The notes: generated by a model from the sequence alone, not told the origin. A stretch of 64,000 bases of DNA from Lactococcus sp. dk101 (GCF_009601055.1 NZ_WITI01000003.1:1-64000), one strand, 5' to 3'; counted from the first letter of the stretch, positions 52,641 through 62,379 are shown. Made by a program: numbers and translations.

Positions 52641-55253
52641 ATGCAAAAAATGACAAAGCGCAACAAAAATGATGAGCTGAAAGATTTTGCACAGCTTGGA
52701 CACTCAGCAATGCTTGAAGAGATTAACACAAGTATGGCTGGTCTGAGACGAGAAGAAGCCGCAAGACGATTGGAGGATTATGGACCGAATATCGTTGCTG
52801 CACAGCAACTGACTCCGTGGTATATTATCCTTTGGCATTCATTTCGTAATCCATTTTCGCTTGTCTTGGCTTTCTTGGCCTTGGTGTCAGTGCTGACAAA
52901 CGAATATGAACCAGCGATTTATATGTGCGTGATGATTGTTTTATCAGCAACCGTCAGCTTTTACCAAGAATACAAAAGCGAAAAAGCATCAGATGCGCTT
53001 CGCGAAATGATTGAAAACACAACGAGCGTCAAGCGGGAAGAAGAATTTTTTGAAATTCCGATGGACGAAGTTGTGCCTGGCGATATTATTCGTCTGCAAA
53101 CAGGCGATATGATTCCTGCGGATGCGGTTTTATTGAGTTCGAAAGACTTGTTTATCAACCAAGCATCTTTGACGGGCGAATCATTCCCTGTTGAAAAAAA
53201 GTTGCCTGAAGAATTTGATGAAGATGAACAAGTGGATTGGGAAAACATTCAATCTATTGATGCGCCAAATGTTCTCTTCATGGGGACGGACGTCTTGTCT
53301 GGAAATGGTGAAATCCTGATTGTTAAAACAGGAAAGCAAACCATGTTTGGCGACATTGCTACCAAATCATCAAGTTCAGCAAAAATCCAATCTGCCTTTG
53401 ATAAGGGGTTGAACAGCGTTTCACGACTGTTGATGACGATGGTTATTATCTTGTTCCCAGTGGTTTTTGCCATCAACTGGATAACAAAAGGCTCTGCCTT
53501 TGACGCATTTTTCTTTGCGGTTGCCGTCGCTGTTGGGTTGACGCCTGAGATGTTGCCAATGGTTGTAAATACCAATCTGGCAAAAGGTGCCGTTGCACTT
53601 TCTAAGAAAAAAGTAATTGTTAAACAACTTTCAGCCATTCAAAACCTCGGTTCAATGGATATTCTCTGTACAGATAAGACAGGAACAATCACTGAAGACC
53701 GTGTGGTCATGATGAGTTATGTTGATGCAAATGGCGAAACCAATGAAAATGTTTTGCATTCTGCATTTATCAATTCAAATTTCCAAACAGGTTGGAAGAA
53801 TTTGATGGACGTTGCGGTAATTCAATATTTCCAAAAAGAAGAACGAAATTTGGATTTCCAGCACATGGAAAAAGTTGACGAAATTCCTTTTGATTTTTCT
53901 CGCCGCTTACTTTCTGTCGTTGTTGACGATAACGGACGCAATTTGATGATTACTAAAGGCGCCGTTGAAGAAATGGACGATATTTGTACACACGTCCTTG
54001 AAAATGGCGTTGCGGTACCAATCATACCAGAGAAACTTGAAGCGATGAGAAAAGTCAATCTGGAAATGAATTTGCAAGGCATGCGTGTCTTGACCGTTGG
54101 TCAACGTATTTTGACTGATGAAGAATTAGAAGATTTTGACCAATCAAGTGAAAAAGACATGACATTAGTCGGTTTCTTGGGCTTCCTTGACCCAGCGAAA
54201 ACCAGTGCTAAAAGTGCCATCACAAGTCTCCATGATCATGGGGTAACGGTCAAAGTTTTGACGGGCGATAATGCGATTGTTGCCAAAAAAGTGTGTGCTG
54301 ATGTTGGTATTCCAGTTGATAAATACTATCTCGGGACACAAATTGACAAGATGAGCGATCAAGAACTGTATAAGGCAGCGATTGACGCACACTTGTTTGC
54401 CAAACTTTCACCACTCCAAAAATCAAGAATTATAGAAGTTTTACGAAATGACCATACGGTTGGATTCATGGGCGATGGAATCAATGACGCCCCTGCTTTG
54501 CGAGCTGCTGATGTCGGAATTTCAGTAGATACTGCGGCTGACATTACCAAAGAAGCATCGACAATTATCTTGCTTGAAAAATCATTGCAAGTTCTTGAAA
54601 CAGGCGTCATTGAGGGACGTAAAGTCTTCTCAAACATGATGAAATATATCCGTATCACACTTTCATCAAATTTCGGAAATGTCTTTTCTGTCCTTGTAGC
54701 GTCAGCCTTTTTACCATTCTTGCCAATGCTTTCTGTTCAACTTTTAACCTTGAACCTGATTTATGATATTTCTCAACTGACAACGCCTTGGGACAATGTT
54801 GACCAAGAAGAAATCGCGCAACCAGTCAAATGGGGAACGCGTGGGCTTGCTAAATTTGCCATCACTATAGGTCCCTTGTCATCTATCTTTGATATTACGA
54901 CCTTTGCAGTTCTTTGGTTTGTGCTTGGCTACAATAGTGGTCAACACGCCGCTTTATTCCAAGCAGGTTGGTTCATTGAGTCTCTAGCGACTCAGGCACT
55001 TGCTTTCCATATTTTGCGGACACGCAAGATTCCATTTATCCAAAGTCGTCCAGCCATGCCTGTTGTCCTTTCAACGCTTGGTGCCTTTGCTGTTGGTTTC
55101 TTATTTATGGAAACACCGCTCGGACAAATCATCACACTCAGCCCCGTAGAACCAGTCTTTTGGATTTGGTGGGTTCTGATTGTACTTGCCTATATCGTTG
55201 TCCTTCAATTTGGCAAATGGCATTACTACAAAAAATATCCATCAAGAGAATAA
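52641..55253 (+). CDS. mgtA: Magnesium-translocating P-type ATPase
   Basis: P-type IIIB ATPase importing Mg2+. 870 aa. N-terminal cytoplasmic helix, six or more membrane segments, phosphorylation site CTDKTGT (near 342-348), MVVNTNLAKGAVALSKKKVIVK before it, and the hinge GDGINDAPALRAADVG. Ribosome site AGGAGG. Exact palindrome copy in the gene at 52885. Identity as a Mg transporter rests on family resemblance (MgtA/MgtB). Confidence 0.92.
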   Translation: MQKMTKRNKNDELKDFAQLGHSAMLEEINTSMAGLRREEAARRLEDYGPNIVAAQQLTPWYIILWHSFRNPFSLVLAFLALVSVLTNEYEPAIYMCVMIVLSATVSFYQEYKSEKASDALREMIENTTSVKREEEFFEIPMDEVVPGDIIRLQTGDMIPADAVLLSSKDLFINQASLTGESFPVEKKLPEEFDEDEQVDWENIQSIDAPNVLFMGTDVLSGNGEILIVKTGKQTMFGDIATKSSSSAKIQSAFDKGLNSVSRLLMTMVIILFPVVFAINWITKGSAFDAFFFAVAVAVGLTPEMLPMVVNTNLAKGAVALSKKKVIVKQLSAIQNLGSMDILCTDKTGTITEDRVVMMSYVDANGETNENVLHSAFINSNFQTGWKNLMDVAVIQYFQKEERNLDFQHMEKVDEIPFDFSRRLLSVVVDDNGRNLMITKGAVEEMDDICTHVLENGVAVPIIPEKLEAMRKVNLEMNLQGMRVLTVGQRILTDEELEDFDQSSEKDMTLVGFLGFLDPAKTSAKSAITSLHDHGVTVKVLTGDNAIVAKKVCADVGIPVDKYYLGTQIDKMSDQELYKAAIDAHLFAKLSPLQKSRIIEVLRNDHTVGFMGDGINDAPALRAADVGISVDTAADITKEASTIILLEKSLQVLETGVIEGRKVFSNMMKYIRITLSSNFGNVFSVLVASAFLPFLPMLSVQLLTLNLIYDISQLTTPWDNVDQEEIAQPVKWGTRGLAKFAITIGPLSSIFDITTFAVLWFVLGYNSGQHAALFQAGWFIESLATQALAFHILRTRKIPFIQSRPAMPVVLSTLGAFAVGFLFMETPLGQIITLSPVEPVFWIWWVLIVLAYIVVLQFGKWHYYKKYPSRE

Positions 55254-55256
55254 CAA

Positions 55257-55287
55257 ATAAAAGTGCCATATTTGGCACTTTTTTTGT
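55257..55287 (+). terminator. mgtA terminator
   Basis: AAAGTGCCA, TAT loop, TGGCACTTT, then T-run. Confidence 0.9.
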
Positions 55288-55336
55288 GTTGAAAAAATTA
55301 AGGCTTATAATGAATTAACTAGTAAAGGAGAACCAA

Positions 55337-55819
55337 ATGAACATTAAAGAGGAAAAACTAATCAATTATTTTCTGGGATTGCCAAGAGGAGCAAAAGTGA
55401 GCGAAAGTAATCTGCTTAAAATTAAAAGTGTATTAACGCTTTATAGTATTTGTGCATATATTTCTAATATTTGGCTTATCGGACTCTTATTTTTAGGCGT
55501 TCAAATGGGGCTGAGTGTGCTGTATTTGTTGGTTTTACTATTTACCGTTAATCTTTTATTTCCACTTCCTTTTTTGTTTTATATCAAAAGTAAAGGCTAT
55601 GGCAAGATTGAAAATGCAGGGGAACTTACAGCAAAAGTGCCAGTCTTTCTCTTGTTTGTCAGTACGGTGTTATATTATCTAGGCTCGCTTCTGATAGCAG
55701 GTAAAGTTGAGCAATTATTTGACGGAAAAAGTGTTTTGGTTGCTGCTTTTTGGGGACTTTTCATGGCTTGGTTTTTCCATATTCATGAAGCTTCAGAAAT
55801 CCGCAAAAATACCAAATAA
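55337..55819 (+). CDS. Membrane protein of unknown function, 160 aa
   Basis: Four membrane segments (about 31-52, 57-85, 101-120, 130-150). Ribosome site AAAGGAG. No family recognised. It may begin a transcription unit that ends with the immunity-like cassette. Confidence 0.7.
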   Translation: MNIKEEKLINYFLGLPRGAKVSESNLLKIKSVLTLYSICAYISNIWLIGLLFLGVQMGLSVLYLLVLLFTVNLLFPLPFLFYIKSKGYGKIENAGELTAKVPVFLLFVSTVLYYLGSLLIAGKVEQLFDGKSVLVAAFWGLFMAWFFHIHEASEIRKNTK

Positions 55820-56017
55820 AAAAGGTCTATTTATTGGTTTTTTTTCGCCACAAATGCTGAAAAAGAGTATAATAATCCGTAGAATACACGCTTATAATTT
55901 TTGATTGACGGAAAGTGTGAGGGTGATGAAATCTTATTTTATTACTGATTTGCCAAGTTGTTCAAAAAGCAAAAATCACATTTTATCAGGAATGATAAAT
56001 CAATAAAGGAGAAATAA

Positions 56018-56233
56018 ATGGTTAAACTCGGACTTCCAAATGAATATCTTCAACTGCCAAATAAAATTCAAGACATTATTGCCAATCGGAAAATCGCAAG
56101 CGATAATGAAAAACAGCAGCACCCCGACGAACGCGGTCTTTTCGGTAATCAGCAGCCATTTTTTCAAGAAACTGATGACACAAACCAAAAGGGCAGTCAT
56201 TTTAAAGATAGTGAAAGAAGAAAAAATCTATGA
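56018..56233 (+). CDS. 71-aa polar protein, unknown
   Basis: Charged, glutamine- and asparagine-rich, no membrane segment; central EKQQHPDERGLF. Ribosome site AAAGGAG. Overlaps the next gene at ATGA. Another 71-aa protein (56557) in the same cassette shares EK-Q--D-R-LF, so they may be distant relatives. Confidence 0.65.
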   Translation: MVKLGLPNEYLQLPNKIQDIIANRKIASDNEKQQHPDERGLFGNQQPFFQETDDTNQKGSHFKDSERRKNL

Positions 56234-56496
56234 AAACGAAAGAAACATTTCTTGAAGAACTTTATCATTTAGTATTGAGCGTTGACGTGACAGCTGATGA
56301 GAGGCCAGCTTTTTTGAGAGCCAAACAGGCTTTAGAAGAAGGTCAGGACTTACAAAAAGTGGCTTTAAATTTGAAGCGAGAATTGTCGCCCATCATGGTA
56401 GAGCAAAAATTTTCAGAAGAAGGGCTCGCCTTTTTCAAGAGACTAAGTAAAGAATATTTAGGCTTAGGGCCTAAAGGAGCGGTTTTTATACTCTAA
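56230..56496 (+). CDS. Bacteriocin immunity protein-like (EntA_Immun type)
   Basis: 88 aa helical protein. LEELYHLVLSVDVTADER, then LRAKQALEEGQDLQKVALNL and FFKRLSKEYLG follow the pattern of the small cytoplasmic immunity proteins of class IIa bacteriocins. No bacteriocin gene is visible close by, so it may be an orphan defence against other strains. Overlaps the 71-aa gene by four bases. Confidence 0.7.
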   Translation: MKTKETFLEELYHLVLSVDVTADERPAFLRAKQALEEGQDLQKVALNLKRELSPIMVEQKFSEEGLAFFKRLSKEYLGLGPKGAVFIL

Positions 56497-56513
56497 TGCA
56501 ATAAAAATCGCCT

Positions 56514-56527
56514 TGTCAGAGCTGACA
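56514..56527. repeat. TGTCAGAGCTGACA palindrome
   Basis: Exact copy, 18 bases after the immunity-like gene. Confidence 0.8.
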
Positions 56528-56556
56528 GATAGTACTGGGCTAGATTGGAGTGCAAA

Positions 56557-56772
56557 ATGGGATTATGGTCAAACTCAAGAATGAGAGAAGAATTAACAAA
56601 AGCAGAGTTAAGTCATGAAGATGAGAAATTTCAGCCACATGATGACAGGGACTTATTTGACGGAGTATCTGTCAGAGCTGACAAAAAATCGGACAATGTG
56701 GACTGGAAAGCTGACAGGCCGAAACTTTATCGCTTCTTATGCTTATTGAAGAAGGCACGAAATAAATTTTAA
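56557..56772 (+). CDS. Second 71-aa polar protein, unknown
   Basis: Charged, no membrane segment; EDEKFQPHDDRDLF in the centre. I chose ATG 56557, after GGAG with good spacing. Contains an exact palindrome copy at 56670. See the 56018 protein for a possible relationship. Confidence 0.6.
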   Translation: MGLWSNSRMREELTKAELSHEDEKFQPHDDRDLFDGVSVRADKKSDNVDWKADRPKLYRFLCLLKKARNKF

Positions 56773-56819
56773 ATCTGCAAAAGGATTGCCAATGCCTTGT
56801 TTGATTAAGCGTTTGTTGT

Positions 56820-56853
56820 ATAAAAAAAGAATTCTCATCGAATTCTTTTTTTT
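56820..56853. terminator. Bidirectional terminator, 71-aa gene and plsX
   Basis: AAAAAAAGAATTC, TCATC loop, GAATTCTTTTTTT. Confidence 0.9.
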
Positions 56854-56855
56854 TA

Positions 56856-57851
56856 TTATTCTTCGCGATTTTCAAAATGTTGAACCAATTTTCCTGTTAC
56901 ATCTGATGCTAACATACGATGGATTTGGCCAATGGCGCTTGTGATTGCTTCAGCACTTGAATTTCCGTGTGCTTTGATGACAGGAGCTTTAAGTCCGATG
57001 AAGGCGGCACCGCCAGCAGCGTCAGTACTCAACATGTCTTTCAAACCAGATAAAGGTTTTTTAATCAAGGCACCACCAATTTTTGTGGTAAGACTTCCAC
57101 CCATAATGGCGGATTTGATTTGTTTCATCAGCAATGACGCAGTTCCTTCGATTGCTTTCAAGACTGCATTTCCTGTGAAGCCATCAGCAACTACGACATC
57201 AGCTGCACCTGTCAAAATGTCGCGTGACTCAATATTTCCGATAAAATTGATGTCTGTCATCGCTGACAAGATTTCGTGCGCTTCTTTAATCATTGGTGAG
57301 CCTTTTGATTCTTCGGCACCGTTGGATAAGAGCGCAACACGTGGTTTTGTGACCCCACGGACATTTTCGGCATAATAAGAACCTAAAATCGCAAAATCAA
57401 CCAAATGTTGAGCTGTGTTTTCAGTATTGGCACCTAAATCAAGCATTTCAAAGCCTTTGCCATCAGCAGTAGGCAAGGTACTCATCAAGGCTGGACGACT
57501 GACTTTTTTGATGCGTTTGATCAACATCAAACCGCCTGTCAGCAAGGCGCCAGTTGAGCCAGCAGATAAGACGGCATCAGCTTCCCCTTTTTTAACGGCT
57601 GTAATTGCACGAACAAGCGAACTGTCTTTTTTTGCTTTGATTGCAGTGACAGGATCATCATGAAAATCAATGATTTCAGTCGTTTCAACGATTTCGACTT
57701 GGTTTTCATCTTGTAAGTACTGACGGATTTTTTGTCCATCACCAAAAAGCATAAATTCAAGATCAGGGTAAAGTTTTTTTGCTTCGTTGACCCCTTTTAC
57801 AATATTTTCAGGTGCAAAATCGCCACCCATTGCATCAATCGCTATTTTCAT
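56856..57851 (-). CDS. plsX: Phosphate acyltransferase PlsX
   Basis: Makes acyl-phosphate from acyl-ACP at the entry to phospholipid synthesis. 331 aa. [20 protein letters not shown], then [12 protein letters not shown] and the closing [19 protein letters not shown] are typical. No acpP is next to it here. Contains a near copy of the palindrome at 57255. Confidence 0.95.
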   Translation of the reverse strand: MKIAIDAMGGDFAPENIVKGVNEAKKLYPDLEFMLFGDGQKIRQYLQDENQVEIVETTEIIDFHDDPVTAIKAKKDSSLVRAITAVKKGEADAVLSAGSTGALLTGGLMLIKRIKKVSRPALMSTLPTADGKGFEMLDLGANTENTAQHLVDFAILGSYYAENVRGVTKPRVALLSNGAEESKGSPMIKEAHEILSAMTDINFIGNIESRDILTGAADVVVADGFTGNAVLKAIEGTASLLMKQIKSAIMGGSLTTKIGGALIKKPLSGLKDMLSTDAAGGAAFIGLKAPVIKAHGNSSAEAITSAIGQIHRMLASDVTGKLVQHFENREE

Positions 57852-57961
57852 GATTTCCTCATTTCTTTTATCTTAACTTACATCAATTATACCAAAGATT
57901 TGGTTTTTTAGTGATGACTGCGAAGTGAGAAGACAAAGAATAATAAAAAAATAGTCAGAGA

Positions 57962-58777
57962 CTACTTTTCGTTGATGATTTTTTCCATTTGAACGAGAAC
58001 AGCATCGTCATCATTGCTTAAAATCACTTCGTCAGCAATGTCCAAAATATCTGGGAAAGCGTTACTGACAGCGTAAGCAGTACCAGCGTATTGCAACATC
58101 TCGTAGTCGTTCATTTGGTCACCGAAAACTGCAAGATTTTCAGGGTGCCATTCAAAATGCGCCAACAAATGTGCCAATCCAGATGCCTTACTGATCCCGT
58201 GTGAACCGATGTCAATGCTTGTAAAACCAGTTGTTGTCGCACGAGCAAAGGCCAGTTTTTCAGTGATAAATCGTTCGCATTCGGCTGTTTTTTCTTCCGG
58301 GAAATTAGTGGTTACTTTAATCATTTCATCATCAATGTCAGAAATGGCAGCCACTTTTTGCATATTTGCATAATATAATTTGGCTTTTTCCCAAAACGTA
58401 TCACTAACTCCGTCAAGGCAATATGAGCCATTTATTCCAGAAATCAGGAAATCCATTTTCGGAGAATATTTCATTGACAAAAGCAAATCACAAACGGCTT
58501 GAACTTGTTCGTGTGAAAAAGTCTGTGCAAAAATCGTTTCGCCTTTGTAAGTTACAACGCCACCATTTTCAGCAACAAAGGCAATCCGTTCCTTGTAATC
58601 ATGGAACAGCATATCCTCAAGTGCTAAAAGTTGGCGACCAGATGAGGCGCAAAAAATCCAGCCCCGTTCGTCAAAAGCGTCAAGAACGGCGGTTAATTTT
58701 TCATGGTTAAAACTTCGATCGGAACGTAAAAATGTTCCGTCCATGTCTGTTGCAAATAATTTTAATTGTTTTTTCAT
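57962..58777 (-). CDS. Cof-type HAD phosphatase
   Basis: 271 aa. Motif I FATDMDGTFLRSD (residues 8-20), lysine in ATTTGFTSIDI-type region, motif IV GDQMNDYEM. Cap type C2B. Substrates are probably sugar phosphates or nucleotides. Confidence 0.85.
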   Translation of the reverse strand: MKKQLKLFATDMDGTFLRSDRSFNHEKLTAVLDAFDERGWIFCASSGRQLLALEDMLFHDYKERIAFVAENGGVVTYKGETIFAQTFSHEQVQAVCDLLLSMKYSPKMDFLISGINGSYCLDGVSDTFWEKAKLYYANMQKVAAISDIDDEMIKVTTNFPEEKTAECERFITEKLAFARATTTGFTSIDIGSHGISKASGLAHLLAHFEWHPENLAVFGDQMNDYEMLQYAGTAYAVSNAFPDILDIADEVILSNDDDAVLVQMEKIINEK

Positions 58778-58794
58778 TTTTAAATTTCCCTTGC

Positions 58795-58808
58795 TGTCAG
58801 TTCTGACA
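58795..58808. repeat. TGTCAGTTCTGACA palindrome
   Basis: Exact copy in the 33-base spacer between the two HAD genes. Confidence 0.8.
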
Positions 58809-58810
58809 GC

Positions 58811-59431
58811 TTATTGTGCGCTGAGTTTCACGAAATCCAGCGCTGTCAAGGCTTCTGTCACTTGCATTGCCTGAAGTCCGACTGCACGTGCTGCTTCAAC
58901 ATTTTCCAATTTATCATCGATAAAAAGACATTCATCGGCAGTAAGTCCTGACAAACGCAAAACTTCATGAAAAGCCTTGGTATCAGGCTTTCGCATACCA
59001 ATTTCCCAAGAATAATAAATCTTAGTAAAATAACTTTTTAAAGGCTTGCCACATTGTTGAAGGCATTTGCTTTCAAACGCTTTGGTGTGAATGGAATCCG
59101 TGTTAGAAAAGAGATACAAGTTATAAGTATCTGCCAGTTTTTCAAGTCCAGTAATACGCTCTGTGTTAAAGTCGCAGAGCAGGGCACACCAAGCCTTTTC
59201 GATGTCCGAATTTGACAGCGACAAACCCGATTTTTCACGTAACAAATCAGCAAAAATTTCAAGCGAATAACTGCCTTGAGAATTATCTAATGTCTCCCAA
59301 AAATCACTAGAAAAGAGAAATTCATCAATATCAATGCCTAAATGTTTGAATGCCTGTTTTGTTTTTGACCAATCATTGTCCAAAATCACTCCGCCGAGGT
59401 CAAAGATTATATTTTTTATCATGATTTTCAC
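58811..59431 (-). CDS. HAD-family hydrolase (subfamily IA)
   Basis: 206 aa. Motif I FDLGGVILDND, motif II LYLFSNTDS, and FIDDKLENVEAA. Start is uncertain: GTG at 59431 has AAGTAGA five bases upstream, while ATG 59422 has no closer site. Probably cotranscribed with the Cof gene downstream. Confidence 0.82.
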   Translation of the reverse strand: MKIMIKNIIFDLGGVILDNDWSKTKQAFKHLGIDIDEFLFSSDFWETLDNSQGSYSLEIFADLLREKSGLSLSNSDIEKAWCALLCDFNTERITGLEKLADTYNLYLFSNTDSIHTKAFESKCLQQCGKPLKSYFTKIYYSWEIGMRKPDTKAFHEVLRLSGLTADECLFIDDKLENVEAARAVGLQAMQVTEALTALDFVKLSAQ

Positions 59432-59453
59432 ATTTTCTACTTATCAAAAACTC

Positions 59454-59499
59454 TGTCAGTAGTGACAAAGCTGCAAAAGCAGGGCTATCAGTGCTGACA
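59454..59499. repeat. Two one-mismatch copies of the palindrome
   Basis: TGTCAGTAGTGACA (59454-59467) and TATCAGTGCTGACA (59486-59499) in the spacer before the HAD gene. Confidence 0.75.
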
Positions 59500-59557
59500 G
59501 AGTCAAATTTTCAACAGTTGATTAGAAAAATCAAATTTCATTTTCTAAATTGGAAGA

Positions 59558-61183
59558 TTAGTCAGCCCAAAGTGCTTTAACTTTAGCTTGCACGTCATCG
59601 TTAGCCAAAAATTCATCATATGTTTCGCCGATACGGTCGATGACACCATTTTTAGAAAGTACAACGATGTGGTTGGCAATGGTATTGATGAATTCGTGGT
59701 CATGTGAGCTAAAGACGATTGAGCCTTTGAACGCTTTAAGACCGTCATTGAGTGCAGAAATTGATTCCAAGTCCAAGTGATTTGTTGGGTCGTCAAGAAC
59801 AAGCACATTGGCACGTTGCAACATCATTTTAGACAACATGACACGCACTTTTTCTCCCCCTGACAAAACATTGACAGGTTTCAATGATTCTTCACCCTTG
59901 AAGAGCATGCGACCGAGGAAACCACGAAGGTAAGTATTATCGTCCTCTTCTTTAGTCAATACAAATTGACGGAGCCAGTCCAAGATACTTTCGCTGCTAT
60001 CAAAATCACGCGTGTTATCTTTTGGCAGATACGAACGAGATGTCGTAATTCCCCATTTGATGTCGCCCGTATATTCAATATCGCCCATTAAAGCACGAAT
60101 CAAGGCTGTTTGTTGAATGTCGTTTTGTCCAATAATGGCCGTCTTGTCGCCAGGCGCCAAGATGAACGAAATATTGTCAATTACTTTTTCGCCGTCAATT
60201 TCGACAGACAAATTATCGACACGAAGCAAATCATTTCCGACTTCACGTTCTTGATCAAATCCAACAAATGGATATTTACGTGATGATGGCACGAATTCTT
60301 CAACTTCGATTTTGTCGAGCATTTTCTTACGTGATGTCGCTTGTTTTGATTTAGACGCATTTGCAGAGAAACGAGCGATGAAGTCTTTCAATTCAGCGAT
60401 TTTTTCTTCAGCTTTACGGTTTTGGTCATTTTGCAAGCGCAAAGCGAGTTCAGAAGATTGTTTCCAAAAATCGTAGTTCCCTGGGTAAAGTTTGATTTTA
60501 CCATAGTCAAGGTCAGCCATATAAGTACAAACATTGTTGAGGAAGTGACGGTCATGGGATACAACGATGACCGTATTTTCAAAGTTAATCAAAAATTCTT
60601 CCAGCCAAGCAATCGCTTGAATATCAAGTCCGTTGGTTGGTTCGTCCAAAAGCAGAACATCAGGTTTACCAAACAAAGCTTTGGCAAGCAAGACTTTAAC
60701 GTGTTCGCCAGAAGTCAAGTTCGCCATTACATCCAAGTGTTGTTCAACTTTGATGCCCAAATTTTGCAAGAGGCGAGCTGCTTCAGATTCAGCTTCGTAA
60801 CCGCCCATTTCGCCAAATTCGGCTTCAAGCGTTGCAGCACGCATGAAATCATCGTCTGTTGCATCAGGGTTCATGTAGATAGCATTTTTTTCTTCAGCAA
60901 TGGCGTGAAGTTTTTCGTTACCGCTCATAACGACATCAAGTGGTGTTTGGTCTTCATAGTCAAAGTGATTTTGACGCAAAACAGACATACGTTCGTTTGG
61001 TCCCATTGAAATATGACCTGTAGTAGGTTGGATTTCGCCGTCCAAAATCTTGAGGAATGTTGATTTACCAGCACCATTGGCACCAATTAAACCATAACAG
61101 TTGCCCGGTGTGAATTTGATGTTGACTTCGTCAAAAAGTTTGCGATCAGAAAATACAAGTGAAATATCAGATACAGTAAGCAT
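59558..61183 (-). CDS. ABC-F ATPase (YbiT/YkpA type)
   Basis: 541 aa, two ATPase domains joined by a linker, no membrane part; ABC-F proteins act on ribosomes. Close to E. coli YbiT in length and linker (FSANASKSKQATSRKK). The first Walker A is normal (GANGAGKST). The second reads GQNDIQQTAL, where the Gly-Lys of the P-loop is lost. Both signature motifs (SGEH, SGGEK) and Walker B sites (LLLDEPTN, LVLDDPTN) are present. Confidence 0.88.
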   Translation of the reverse strand: MLTVSDISLVFSDRKLFDEVNIKFTPGNCYGLIGANGAGKSTFLKILDGEIQPTTGHISMGPNERMSVLRQNHFDYEDQTPLDVVMSGNEKLHAIAEEKNAIYMNPDATDDDFMRAATLEAEFGEMGGYEAESEAARLLQNLGIKVEQHLDVMANLTSGEHVKVLLAKALFGKPDVLLLDEPTNGLDIQAIAWLEEFLINFENTVIVVSHDRHFLNNVCTYMADLDYGKIKLYPGNYDFWKQSSELALRLQNDQNRKAEEKIAELKDFIARFSANASKSKQATSRKKMLDKIEVEEFVPSSRKYPFVGFDQEREVGNDLLRVDNLSVEIDGEKVIDNISFILAPGDKTAIIGQNDIQQTALIRALMGDIEYTGDIKWGITTSRSYLPKDNTRDFDSSESILDWLRQFVLTKEEDDNTYLRGFLGRMLFKGEESLKPVNVLSGGEKVRVMLSKMMLQRANVLVLDDPTNHLDLESISALNDGLKAFKGSIVFSSHDHEFINTIANHIVVLSKNGVIDRIGETYDEFLANDDVQAKVKALWAD

Positions 61184-61260
61184 TTATCATCCTTTTAATA
61201 AGATACAAAATAATTTAGCCAATAACTAAAAAATTTGTTCATATATGTGTAGTTACTTCT

Positions 61261-61289
61261 ATTTTAACATAAAAGAAGCACTTAATAAA
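61261..61289 (-). promoter_or_regulatory. Promoter of the ABC-F gene
   Basis: Minus strand TTTATT (61284-61289), 17 bases, TAAAAT (61261-61266), extended TG. An exact TGTCAG palindrome lies 14 bases upstream (61303). Confidence 0.5.
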
Positions 61290-61302
61290 GCGGGTATCGC
61301 TT

Positions 61303-61316
61303 TGTCAGCTCTGACA
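61303..61316. repeat. TGTCAGCTCTGACA palindrome
   Basis: Exact copy upstream of the ABC-F promoter. Confidence 0.8.
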
Positions 61317-61426
61317 GAGTAAAAAATTTTTTCAGTTTGGCTTTAGTCTTGTTTTAGTAACTTTTAAGTTGTTTGGTTTATACTGTATTTATTTCAAAAT
61401 AAATTTTTCATAAAAACTCCTAATAA

Positions 61427-61460
61427 AAAATATCGACCTGAGCAGTCGATTTTTTTTTGA
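61427..61460. terminator. Terminator hairpin 61427-61460
   Basis: ATCGAC, CTGAGCA loop, GTCGAT, then a T-run on the plus strand; on the minus strand it also ends in ATTTTTT. No plus-strand gene ends here. Confidence 0.7.
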
Positions 61461-61477
61461 CAATTTTAAAGCATAAG

Positions 61478-61506
61478 AAAAGCTCCGATGGAGAGTCGGA
61501 GCTTTT
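61478..61506. terminator. Perfect 11-bp hairpin 61478-61506
   Basis: AAAAGCTCCGA, TGGAGAG loop, TCGGAGCTTTT. It lies downstream of the MerR gene on the minus strand and could end it. Directly after it on the plus strand is AGGAG and a five-codon frame, MKKFI (61518-61535). Confidence 0.6.
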
Positions 61507-61617
61507 AGGAGTAATTTATGAAAAAGTTTATTTAGGAGTATGGAAACATTGTAGCTTAACATGCTGAAATGAAACTTAAATGAAAGAGATAAAAACGATA
61601 AAATTTTAAATAGTGTT

Positions 61618-62349
61618 TCACATGTAATACATAGACGCTTGTTCATAAAAATATTCGGGTAAAGTATCAAAGTGTGCGGTGTAATTTTGGCGGAACCGTC
61701 CATCTTCGCCGTACATTTTGATAAGGGTCAAATGAGCTTGAGGCGTAACCTCCTGCGACCAAAAATGTTGAAGCCAAGTCCGATGGAGTTTGATGGCTTC
61801 GAAGGCCAAAAAATTATCCTGCGTGTTATAGGCATCTTCAAGCATTTTGACAACTTTACTGTGCGTTTCTTTGGCCCAGTCATGCTCGTTTTGCCCTTGT
61901 TCTTGATACTTTTTATTGCTGTCATCGATGACAGTCGTTCCGTATTTCTGCCGAATTTCCTTGCCATACTTGGCTTCGTTCTCAGCAATTTCTTGTTTTT
62001 TCAATAATTCGAAATCATTATTGTTCATAAAATAATCACCTTCTTCCAGTTTGTTTTCAAGTTGATTGATCAACTGGGACAACTCATTTTGAGTGCGAAT
62101 GAGCCGGCTCAAATGGTTTTCAAGCATCATTTTTTCATCCATTTTTTCATTGAGTAAGCCATCAATTTCCGAAATTGGTAAATTTAATTTCCGGAGATTG
62201 TTGATATAAAAAATCTTATTTAAGTCTAATTCGTCATATATTCGATAACCATTTATATCGCGCTTTGAGGAAAGTAAGCCCATTTTTTCCCAATGTCTTA
62301 ATGTTTTAGAGGTTAGCCCAGTTAGTTTTGTTAGTTCATTTATTTTCAT
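61618..62349 (-). CDS. MerR-family regulator with TipAS domain
   Basis: 243 aa. N-terminal MerR HTH (MKINELTKLTGLTSKTLRHWEKMGLL), a coiled linker, then a TipAS-like C-terminal domain (WAKETHSKVVKMLEDAYN). TipA proteins bind thiopeptides and other drugs and activate their own promoter. The promoter has the classic long spacer, so autoactivation is likely. Confidence 0.85.
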   Translation of the reverse strand: MKINELTKLTGLTSKTLRHWEKMGLLSSKRDINGYRIYDELDLNKIFYINNLRKLNLPISEIDGLLNEKMDEKMMLENHLSRLIRTQNELSQLINQLENKLEEGDYFMNNNDFELLKKQEIAENEAKYGKEIRQKYGTTVIDDSNKKYQEQGQNEHDWAKETHSKVVKMLEDAYNTQDNFLAFEAIKLHRTWLQHFWSQEVTPQAHLTLIKMYGEDGRFRQNYTAHFDTLPEYFYEQASMYYM

Positions 62350-62379
62350 TTTTATGCCTCTGTCAGTACTGATGATATT

